This document shows positions 1 to 6,835 of a stretch of 6,835 nt of DNA, in pieces. The notes under the pieces are model-generated. The model saw only the letters and a list, made by a program, of their open reading frames with translations. It did not search any database and had not been told where the DNA came from. The position numbers and the translations under genes are program-made. The stretch is from Actinomycetota bacterium (GTDB lineage: Bacteria > Actinomycetota > Thermoleophilia > UBA2241). Within the stretch, counting starts at the first letter, position 1; every line of letters starts with the position of its first letter. The stretch covers positions 253 through 7,087 of the forward strand of contig PLTW01000227.1 in the NCBI GenBank assembly GCA_003164655.1, given 5' to 3'.

Positions 1-441
1 GCCGACGTCTACCGCTGGTTCGACGAGCGCCCCGGCCCGGCGCGCGCGGCCCCCGCCGAGCGCAAGGCGTTCGTCGAGCGCAGCCAGACCTGCATCGCCC
101 GCCTGGGCGCGGCGCGCCGGCCGCGCGATCTGGCGGCGGTCGTGGAGAACGACCTCGAGGCAGCGGTCGTGGCGCGCCACCCCGTGATCGGTGAGCTGGA
201 GCGGTGCCTGCGCCGGGCGGGTGCCTTCGCGGCCGCCATGAGCGGCAGCGGCTCGAGCGTCTTTGGGCTGTTCGTGAGTGCGGCGAGCGCGCAACGCGCG
301 CTCGCCGCACTCGCCCCCACGCGTGCCGTCTATGTGACCGACCTGCAGCCCCGCGCCGCGGCCGCGCCGGGGCGCTCCGGTGCTCACGGCGCGCTCGCGC
401 CCGACCGCTCCGCTCCGCGCGGCCTGCGCGGCCCAAGGTGA
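1..441 (+). CDS. ispE: 4-diphosphocytidyl-2-C-methyl-D-erythritol kinase, C-terminal part (5' end outside window)
   Basis: This is the 3' part of a GHMP-family kinase, open from base 1 in frame 1 to a TGA at 439-441 (146 codons visible). IspE phosphorylates CDP-methylerythritol with ATP in the cytosolic MEP pathway to isoprenoids. The diagnostic pieces are the VENDLE stretch (near codon 50) and the glycine-serine motif AAAMSGSGSSVFGLF (about codons 78-92), which is GHMP motif 3 and contacts nucleotide and substrate. After the expected family end (about codon 118, VYVTDLQP) there is an Ala/Pro/Arg/Gly-rich tail of some 25-30 residues with no recognisable fold. It may be a lineage-specific extension. 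Position next to glmU, prs, rplY and pth agrees with the actinobacterial ispE neighbourhood. IspE is preferred over other GHMP kinases (ThrB, Mvk) because of the NDLE motif and context. The start and motifs 1-2 are not visible. Confidence 0.9.
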   Translation, partial: ADVYRWFDERPGPARAAPAERKAFVERSQTCIARLGAARRPRDLAAVVENDLEAAVVARHPVIGELERCLRRAGAFAAAMSGSGSSVFGLFVSAASAQRALAALAPTRAVYVTDLQPRAAAAPGRSGAHGALAPDRSAPRGLRGPR

Positions 442-447
442 TACACT
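439..447 (+). promoter_or_regulatory. Putative extended -10 promoter for tRNA-Gln (TGA-TACACT)
   Basis: TGATACACT matches an extended -10 element (TGn followed by TACACT, four of six matches to TATAAT). It lies 33 bases before the mature 5' end of the tRNA, leaving room for a short leader to be removed by RNase P. The TG belongs to the ispE stop codon, so promoter and gene end overlap. I see no TTGACA-like -35 at 16-18 bases upstream. The same TG-n-TACAAT form recurs before prs, which supports it. Inferred from sequence only. Confidence 0.45.
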
Positions 448-479
448 CGCCTGGGGCAGCCCTCTGCGCGGCGCACCGT

Positions 480-553
480 TGGGGCGTGGCCAAGTGGCAA
501 GGCAACGGGTTTTGGTCCCGTGATCGGAGGTTCGAGTCCTCCCGCCCCAGCCA
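480..553 (+). tRNA. tRNA-Gln (anticodon UUG), CCA encoded
   Basis: A full cloverleaf can be drawn by hand. The acceptor stem is TGGGGCG (480-486) with CGCCCCA (543-549), all seven pairs. The D stem is GCC (489-491) with GGC (501-503). The anticodon stem is ACGGG (505-509) with CCCGT (517-521), enclosing TTTTGGT, so the anticodon is TTG (512-514), reading CAA and, by wobble, CAG. The T stem is GGAGG (526-530) with CCTCC (538-542) around TTCGAGT. The discriminator is G550 and the CCA end is encoded at 551-553. The U1-A72 pair and G73 are typical of bacterial tRNA-Gln. It lies between ispE and glmU; as I recall, some actinobacteria also carry tRNA-Gln next to glmU. It probably uses the promoter at 439-447. 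Confidence 0.97.
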
Positions 554-601
554 GAATCGCGTTCGGGCGCCGCGTACCCCGACGACGGTCATCCGGTCAC
601 G

Positions 602-2038
602 ATGGGAATGAACGCCATGTCTGTCGATCAGCCGATCTCCTCTTCGCGCGCGAGCCGGCCGCTGGCCGTGATCGTCCTGGCCGCCGGGCTGGGCACGCGC
701 ATGAAGTCCGACGTACCCAAGGTGATGCACCCCGTCTGCGGGCGGCCGCTGCTTTCCTACGTGCTCGACGCGGCCACCGCTCTGGCGCCCGCCCGTCTGG
801 TCGTCGTCACCGGTCCCGACCACCAGGGCGTCGAAGCCCTGCTGCCGCCCGGCGCCGAGCGCGCCGTCCAGGCCGAGCGGCTGGGCAGCGGCGACGCCGT
901 GCGCGCCGGCATGGCGCCGCTTGCCGGATTCGACGGCGACGTCATGGTCTTGAACGGCGACGTGCCGCTGGTCGGCGCCGCGCTGCTGGCCGGCCTGCTG
1001 GGTCGCCACGTCGACGGTGCCGCGCGGGCGACCATCACTACCGTCGTGTTGGCCGATCCCGGGCACTACGGGCGCGTGATCCGCGACTCGAGCGGCGATG
1101 TGGCGCGCATTGTCGAGGCGCGCGATGCCTCGCCCGGGCAGCTCGCCGTCGCCGAGATCAACGTCGGCTTCTACGTCTTCGACGCGGCCGAGCTGCGCCG
1201 CTTTCTGCCGACCCTCACGGCCGACAACGTTCAGGGTGAGTACTACCTGACCGACCTCGTACATCGCTTTCTCGAGGCCGGCGACCGGGTGGACGCCTTT
1301 CTTACGGCCGACGTCGAGGCCAGCATGGGGGTCAACTCGCGCGTCGAGCTGGCTCAGGTCACCGCGATCATGCGCCGTCGGCTGCTCGAGCAGCTCATGC
1401 TCGCCGGTGTCTCGATCGACGACCCGTCGTCTACCTATGTCGACTGGGGCGTCACCGTCGGTCGCGACAGCCTGATCCGGCCGCAGACCATGCTGACCGG
1501 TGCGACCAGTGTTGGCGAGCGCTGCACGATCGGTCCCGGCTGCTTTTTGGCCGATGTCACGGTCGACGACGGCGCCGCGATCGTCTCGTCGCATCTGGTC
1601 GGCTGTCACGTGGGGCCGGACTGCAACGTTGGTCCCTTCACCCACGTGCGGGCCCGCACCGAGCTCGCGGCGGGCGCCAAGGCGGGCAGCTTCGTCGAGA
1701 TCAAGGCCAGCCGCGTGGGCAGGGGCAGCAAGGTGCCGCACCTGAGCTACGTGGGCGACACCACGATCGGCGAGAACAGCAACATCGGCGCCGGCACGAT
1801 CACCGCCAACTACGACGGCGAGCACAAGCATCAAACGGTGATCGGCAGCGACGTCAAGGTAGGCAGCGACACGGTGTTCGTGGCGCCGGTGACGGTCGGC
1901 GACGGCGCCTACATCGGCGCCGGCTCGATCATCACCAAAGACGTTCCCGCCGGTGCGCTGGGCGTGGCCCGCGCCCGCCAGGACAACATAGAGGGCTACA
2001 CCGACAGGCGTCGTGGCCGGCGTCGCGACCGAGCCTGA
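602..2038 (+). CDS. glmU: Bifunctional N-acetylglucosamine-1-phosphate uridyltransferase / glucosamine-1-phosphate acetyltransferase
   Basis: GlmU acetylates glucosamine-1-phosphate with acetyl-CoA and then transfers UMP to give UDP-GlcNAc, the cytosolic precursor of peptidoglycan. Counting from ATG 602, the N-terminal uridyltransferase domain (about 20-250) shows the nucleotide-binding signature LAAGLGTRMKSDVPKVMH (from residue 26, with G29, G31, R33, K40), QAERLGSGDAV and the metal-site motif LNGDVPLV. The C-terminal left-handed beta-helix (about 270-450) has hexapeptide repeats, KVPHLSYVGD with catalytic-type H380 (His363 in E. coli) and NIGAGTITANYDGEHKH. At 478 aa it is slightly longer than E. 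coli GlmU (456), through a short N-terminal lead and a basic tail. Three in-frame ATGs (602, 608, 617) compete. ATG 617 has a GGGA at 604-607 at good distance, whereas nothing purine-rich precedes 602, so the true start may be 617. It probably reads on from the tRNA promoter, since no separate one is evident in the 48-base gap. Confidence 0.97.
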   Translation: MGMNAMSVDQPISSSRASRPLAVIVLAAGLGTRMKSDVPKVMHPVCGRPLLSYVLDAATALAPARLVVVTGPDHQGVEALLPPGAERAVQAERLGSGDAVRAGMAPLAGFDGDVMVLNGDVPLVGAALLAGLLGRHVDGAARATITTVVLADPGHYGRVIRDSSGDVARIVEARDASPGQLAVAEINVGFYVFDAAELRRFLPTLTADNVQGEYYLTDLVHRFLEAGDRVDAFLTADVEASMGVNSRVELAQVTAIMRRRLLEQLMLAGVSIDDPSSTYVDWGVTVGRDSLIRPQTMLTGATSVGERCTIGPGCFLADVTVDDGAAIVSSHLVGCHVGPDCNVGPFTHVRARTELAAGAKAGSFVEIKASRVGRGSKVPHLSYVGDTTIGENSNIGAGTITANYDGEHKHQTVIGSDVKVGSDTVFVAPVTVGDGAYIGAGSIITKDVPAGALGVARARQDNIEGYTDRRRGRRRDRA

Positions 2039-2072
2039 ATGGCAGCCGGCACGGCGATGATGCCGCGAGCAA

Positions 2073-2081
2073 TGGTACAAT
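2073..2081 (+). promoter_or_regulatory. Putative extended -10 promoter for prs (TGG-TACAAT)
   Basis: TGGTACAAT is a good extended -10 (TGn plus TACAAT, five of six matches to TATAAT). It stands out as an AT-rich spot in an otherwise very GC-rich 77-base gap between glmU and prs. Predicted transcription start is near 2088, about 28 bases before the first GTG of prs. No clear -35 hexamer is seen 16-18 bases upstream, which is usual for extended -10 promoters. It would drive prs-ctc-pth independently of glmU. Confidence 0.55.
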
Positions 2082-2107
2082 CGGGAGCCGCGAGGACGAT
2101 CGGGGCG

Positions 2108-2113
2108 AAGGGA
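2108..2113 (+). promoter_or_regulatory. Ribosome binding site of prs (AAGGGA)
   Basis: AAGGGA is the only Shine-Dalgarno-like purine run before prs. It lies two bases before GTG 2116 but five bases before the adjacent in-frame GTG 2119, so the second of the two tandem GTG codons is the better-spaced start. Confidence 0.5.
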
Positions 2114-2115
2114 TC

Positions 2116-3114
2116 GTGGTGACCGACAAGGTGTGTCATGTCTTGGGTTCGACGCAGCGCCGGCTGATGGTGTTCGCGGGGCGCAGCAACCCGCAGCTCG
2201 GCGACGCGATCGCCGAGCACCTGGGCATCGCCCTCGGCCCCATCCTGCTCAAGACGTTCGCCAACGGCGAGATCTACGCCCGCTACGAAGAGAGCATCCG
2301 CGACGCCGACGTCTTTCTCGTGCAGTCGCCGCACGGCAAGTTAAACGAGCACGTCGTCGAGCTGCTCATCATGATCCAGGCGGCCAAGCTGGCCTCGGCC
2401 CACCGCGTCACGGCCGTGCTGCCGTACTTCCCCTACGCGCGCCAAGACAAAAAGAGCGCCGCCCGCGAGCCCATCGCCGCCCGCCTCATGGCCACCCTGC
2501 TCGAAGCGGCCGGCGCCGACCGTGTCCTGTCGATGGACTTACACCAAGGTCAGTTGCAGGGCTTCTTCGAGATCCCCGTCGACCACATGACGGCCGTGCC
2601 CATTCTGGCCGACTACTTTCGCTACCGCGGTCTCGGCGACGCCGAGCTCGTCGCGGTCTCGGCCGACGCCGGCGGCGTCAAGCTCGCCAAGCGCTTCGCC
2701 AACCGCCTCGACGCCGACCTGGCGGTGCTCACCAAGATGCGTCCGGCGCACAACGTGGCCGAGACCATGCACTTCATCGGCGACGTCGACGGCAAGATCG
2801 CGATCGTCGTCGACGACATGATCGACACGGCGGGCTCCGTCGTGAACGCGATCGACACGCTCTACGAGCACGGCGCTCGCGAGGTCTACGTCACCGCGAC
2901 CCACGGCATCTTCTCGGGGCCGGCGCGCGAGCGCATCGCCGCGTCGCCCGTCAAGGAGATCGTGGTCACCGACACCCTGCCGGTCGTGCTCAACGTGACC
3001 GACACCAAGATCAAGGTCCTGTCCGTGGCGGGTATCCTCGCCGACACCATCAAGCGCGTGTTCGAAGGCGAATCGGTCAGCGAACTGTTTGCCGGCGAGA
3101 ACGCCCTCTTCTAG
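2116..3114 (+). CDS. prs: Ribose-phosphate pyrophosphokinase (PRPP synthetase)
   Basis: Prs transfers pyrophosphate from ATP to ribose-5-phosphate, giving PRPP for purine, pyrimidine, histidine and tryptophan synthesis in the cytosol. Counting from GTG 2116 (332 codons), family motifs appear in order: MVFAGRSNPQLG (from 18), FANGEIYARYEESIRDADVF (from 48), YFPYARQDKKSAAREPI with R109 and Q110 of the ATP site, DLHQGQLQGFF with H143, LTKMRP with K207 and R209 of the catalytic flexible loop, and the PRPP loop DDMIDTAGS (233-241). The usual SPDxGG is SADAGG here (A183). Length fits the family (about 310-330). The start is GTG, with tandem GTG at 2116 and 2119; about 17 residues precede the conserved core, and a shorter ATG start at 2167 lacks a good ribosome site. 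Stop is TAG, with the ctc ribosome site directly after it. The glmU-prs order is common in Gram-positive bacteria and actinobacteria. Confidence 0.97.
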   Translation: MVTDKVCHVLGSTQRRLMVFAGRSNPQLGDAIAEHLGIALGPILLKTFANGEIYARYEESIRDADVFLVQSPHGKLNEHVVELLIMIQAAKLASAHRVTAVLPYFPYARQDKKSAAREPIAARLMATLLEAAGADRVLSMDLHQGQLQGFFEIPVDHMTAVPILADYFRYRGLGDAELVAVSADAGGVKLAKRFANRLDADLAVLTKMRPAHNVAETMHFIGDVDGKIAIVVDDMIDTAGSVVNAIDTLYEHGAREVYVTATHGIFSGPARERIAASPVKEIVVTDTLPVVLNVTDTKIKVLSVAGILADTIKRVFEGESVSELFAGENALF

Positions 3115-3115
3115 C

Positions 3116-3120
3116 AGGAG
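3116..3120 (+). promoter_or_regulatory. Ribosome binding site of ctc (AGGAG)
   Basis: AGGAG begins two bases after the prs stop codon and lies nine bases before ATG 3130. It fixes the ctc start and shows that ctc is translated from the prs message. Confidence 0.8.
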
Positions 3121-3129
3121 ACGACACCC

Positions 3130-3783
3130 ATGGATCGAGTCAAACTCGTCGTACATCCGCGCGACGTCGCCGGCAGCCGCGAAGCCCGCCGCCTGCGTCG
3201 CCGCGGCCTCATTCCGGCCGTCCTGTACGGCTCGGGCCGGCCGGCCGTGAGCATCGCCGTCGACGAGCACGCCCTGCGCGCCGCCGTCGGCACCGGCGCC
3301 GGCCTGCATGCCGTGCTCGACGTCACGATCGAAGGCCAGGCGCAGCCGCACGTGGCGATCGTCAAAGACTATGAGCTCAACAAAGTCAAGCACATCGTGA
3401 CTCACGTCGACTTTCAGGAGATCAAGCTCACCGAGCCCATCGAGTCGAACGTGACCGTCAGAATCGAGGGCACGCCCGTCGGCGTCAGCTTAAACGACGG
3501 TCTGCTCGACGTCGTGACCCGTGAGGTGACGGTGAGCGCCCTGCCGACCGACATGCCCGAGCACTTCACGCTCAACGTCGAGGCGCTCGACATCGGCGAC
3601 GTGTTCCGCGTCGCCGATCTCGACGTGCCCGCCAACGTCACGATCCTCGACGACCCCGAAGAGGTCGTCTGCTCCGTGCTCGCCGCGCGCCTGGCCGAGG
3701 CCGAGGCCGTCGAAGAGGGCGAGGGGGCGGAGCCGACCGAGCCCGAGATCGTGGGCGAGCGCGAGGCCGAGTCCGAGGAGTAG
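3130..3783 (+). CDS. rplY (ctc): 50S ribosomal protein L25, long TL5/CTC form
   Basis: This 217-residue protein is the two-domain bacterial L25 (general stress protein CTC), which binds 5S rRNA in the large ribosomal subunit. The N-terminal L25 domain (about residues 1-90) has the family features RRLRRRGLIPAVLYG near residues 20-36 and KDYELNKVKHIVTHVDFQEI near 79-98. The C-terminal TL5-type beta domain (about 99-185) contains VTVRIEGTPVGV and the typical segment around LNVEALDIGDVFRVADL. The last 30 or so residues are a Glu-rich acidic tail, common in actinobacterial L25 and absent from the short E. coli protein. Start ATG 3130 is supported by AGGAG nine bases upstream, 15 bases after the prs stop. 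The TAG stop at 3781-3783 is the only thing between this frame and pth, which continues in the same reading frame (see the pth entry). Confidence 0.96.
   Translation: MDRVKLVVHPRDVAGSREARRLRRRGLIPAVLYGSGRPAVSIAVDEHALRAAVGTGAGLHAVLDVTIEGQAQPHVAIVKDYELNKVKHIVTHVDFQEIKLTEPIESNVTVRIEGTPVGVSLNDGLLDVVTREVTVSALPTDMPEHFTLNVEALDIGDVFRVADLDVPANVTILDDPEEVVCSVLAARLAEAEAVEEGEGAEPTEPEIVGEREAESEE
3775..3780 (+). promoter_or_regulatory. Possible ribosome binding site of pth (GAGGAG) inside the end of ctc
   Basis: GAGGAG is the pair of Glu codons just before the ctc stop. It is a good Shine-Dalgarno sequence, nine bases before ACG 3790 and three before ACG 3784. The nine-base gap equals that used by ctc, which makes ACG 3790 the favoured start. 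The Glu-rich tail of ctc produces such purine runs by chance, so this is weak evidence alone. Confidence 0.4.
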
Positions 3784-3789
3784 ACGCCC

Positions 3790-4398
3790 ACGGCCGGCCG
3801 GTCGCGTCGCGATACGCCGCCCGGGCAGCCGGTCGAGCTGCTCGTCGTCGGTCTCGGCAACCCCGGGGCCGAGTATGCGTCGTCGCGCCACAACGCCGGC
3901 TTTCTCGTCGTCGACGCCCTCGCGCGTCGCCACGCATATGCGCGCGCCAAACGGGCCTACAGCGGACGTTACGCGGCCGGCGCGATCGCCGGCCGCGGCG
4001 TCGGTCTGCTCATCCCGACGACGTACATGAACGAATCGGGCCGCTGCGTGGCCGCGGCGTTACGCGACCTGCGCCTGGCCCAGGGCGACCTGCTCGTGGT
4101 GCACGACCACATCGATCTGCCGTTCGGCCGGCTGCGGCTCACTCAGGGCGGCGGCCACGGCGGCCACAACGGCATCCGCAGCATCTTCGAGCTGGTCGGC
4201 CGCGACTTCGACCACGTGCGCATGGGCGTGGGCCGCCCGGCCAGCACCGACCCCGGCGTCGTGGCCGACTACGTGCTTGGCCGCTTCAGCGAGCCGCGCA
4301 CCGCGGTCGACGACCTCGTGGGGCGCGCGGCCGACGCGGTCGAGCTGTGGGTCGCCGAGGGCATCGCGGCGGCCATGAACCAGGTCAACGTGGGGTAA
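3790..4398 (+). CDS. pth: Peptidyl-tRNA hydrolase, start codon non-canonical or damaged
   Basis: Pth cleaves the ester bond of peptidyl-tRNAs dropped by ribosomes, recycling tRNA in the cytosol. The protein is complete from VVGLGNPGAEY onward. Counting from ACG 3790 it has N24 in GLGNPG, catalytic-type H34 in SRHNAGF (His20 in E. coli), N81 in PTTYMNESG, D106 in VVHDHIDLPFG, N127 in GGGHGGHNG, and the late VRMGVGRP motif. Length from here is 202 residues, against 194 in E. coli. The oddity is the start: between the ctc TAG (3781) and GLGNPG there is no ATG, GTG or TTG in any frame. The first canonical in-frame start is ATG 4027, which would remove the catalytic His and cannot be the native start. 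Candidates are ACG 3790 or 3784 behind GAGGAG, CTG 3838, or readthrough of the in-frame TAG. Function is certain; the start is a choice, not a demonstration. Confidence 0.9.
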   Translation, partial: TAGRSRRDTPPGQPVELLVVGLGNPGAEYASSRHNAGFLVVDALARRHAYARAKRAYSGRYAAGAIAGRGVGLLIPTTYMNESGRCVAAALRDLRLAQGDLLVVHDHIDLPFGRLRLTQGGGHGGHNGIRSIFELVGRDFDHVRMGVGRPASTDPGVVADYVLGRFSEPRTAVDDLVGRAADAVELWVAEGIAAAMNQVNVG

Positions 4399-4433
4399 AC
4401 CCGGTGTCGGGTACAATCCTCCTCGCAAACGAG
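4399..4433 (+). promoter_or_regulatory. Putative -10 element (TACAAT) with two small hairpins upstream of mfd
   Basis: TACAAT at 4412-4417 is identical to the hexamer before prs and is the AT-rich exception in this gap, but it lacks the TG extension and I see no -35. Start of transcription would be near 4424. A perfect five-pair inverted repeat ACCCG-GTGT-CGGGT (4399-4412) abuts it and ends on its first T. A four-pair repeat CTCG-CAAA-CGAG (4422-4433) covers the predicted start. The arrangement could be a promoter with an operator, but the repeats are short and could be chance in GC-rich DNA. Confidence 0.35.
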
Positions 4434-4436
4434 TAA

Positions 4437-4464
4437 CCCCGGCGCCAGCGGTTCCGGGGCTTTC
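4437..4464 (+). terminator. Strong hairpin before mfd; possible terminator or attenuator
   Basis: CCCCGG (4437-4442) pairs with CCGGGG (4454-4459). Inside, after one C-T mismatch, GCC (4444-4446) pairs with GGT (4450-4452, one G-U pair) around the loop AGC. The stem is followed by CTTTC, a short T tract, and preceded by AA, as in GC-rich intrinsic terminators. It could end the prs-ctc-pth transcript. If the TACAAT at 4412 is a working promoter, it would instead sit in the mfd leader as an attenuator; its 3' arm GGGG also lies ten bases before a possible GTG start at 4470. Confidence 0.45.
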
Positions 4465-4478
4465 GGCGTGTGCGACCA

Positions 4479-6835
<2,357 letters not shown>

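Noticed and set aside
560..584. Possible hairpin between tRNA-Gln and glmU (CG-T-TCGGG with CCCGA-CG)
   Set aside because: The stem needs a bulged T, has a ten-base loop and no following T tract, so I do not call it a terminator. Read-through into glmU stays likely.
2052..2065. CGGC-GATGAT-GCCG inverted repeat after glmU
   Set aside because: Only four pairs and no T tract; such repeats are frequent by chance at this GC content.
2133..3374. A 413-codon + strand frame overlapping prs in another register
   Set aside because: Its translation is Arg/Pro/Gly/Ala repeats, the typical out-of-frame reading of a GC-rich gene; prs in frame 1 has every family motif.
2539..3405. A 288-codon minus-strand frame across prs and ctc
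   Set aside because: It spans two unrelated + strand genes and their gap, has shadow-like composition, and shows no motif.

Overview
The window is a very GC-rich bacterial housekeeping segment, all on the + strand: ispE (3' part) - tRNA-Gln(UUG) - glmU - prs - ctc/rplY - pth - mfd. The same gene set clusters in Actinobacteria: in Mycobacterium tuberculosis ispE, pth, rplY, prsA, glmU and mfd all lie between about Rv1011 and Rv1020 (from memory). With the GC-rich wobble positions and the TL5/CTC-type L25 with an acidic tail, an actinobacterium or close relative is the best guess. I cannot place it more finely.

Layout. 1-441 is the end of ispE (isoprenoid precursor synthesis). 480-553 is a complete tRNA-Gln with encoded CCA, behind an extended -10-like promoter that overlaps the ispE stop codon. 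602-2038 is glmU (UDP-GlcNAc for the cell wall). A TG-TACAAT promoter precedes prs (2116-3114, PRPP synthesis). Next come ctc (3130-3783, ribosomal protein L25) and pth (about 3790-4398, peptidyl-tRNA recycling), closely spaced and probably one transcript. An 80-base gap with a -10-like TACAAT and three small hairpins leads into mfd (4479 to the window end). Together the genes supply precursors (isoprenoids, amino sugar nucleotide, PRPP) and translation or repair functions; no mobile element, CRISPR array or defence gene is visible.

Two things need attention. First, the last gene changes family in mid-frame. Residues 1 to about 739 are Mfd (UvrB-like region, RNA-polymerase-interacting domain, helicase motifs I to II), but after the Walker B residues DEE the protein becomes PriA (DEEH, KQEEG, YHARDMAVVRA, SATPSVET). 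The switch falls inside a stretch that both families encode almost identically, and codon choice changes after it. A chimeric assembly join is the most likely cause; a real recombinant gene is the less likely alternative. Second, pth has no ATG, GTG or TTG upstream of its conserved N-terminus. It lies in the same frame as ctc, separated only by a TAG, so it starts at a non-canonical codon (ACG or CTG), or is read as a ctc-pth fusion, or carries a base error. I do not see a convincing new biological system here.
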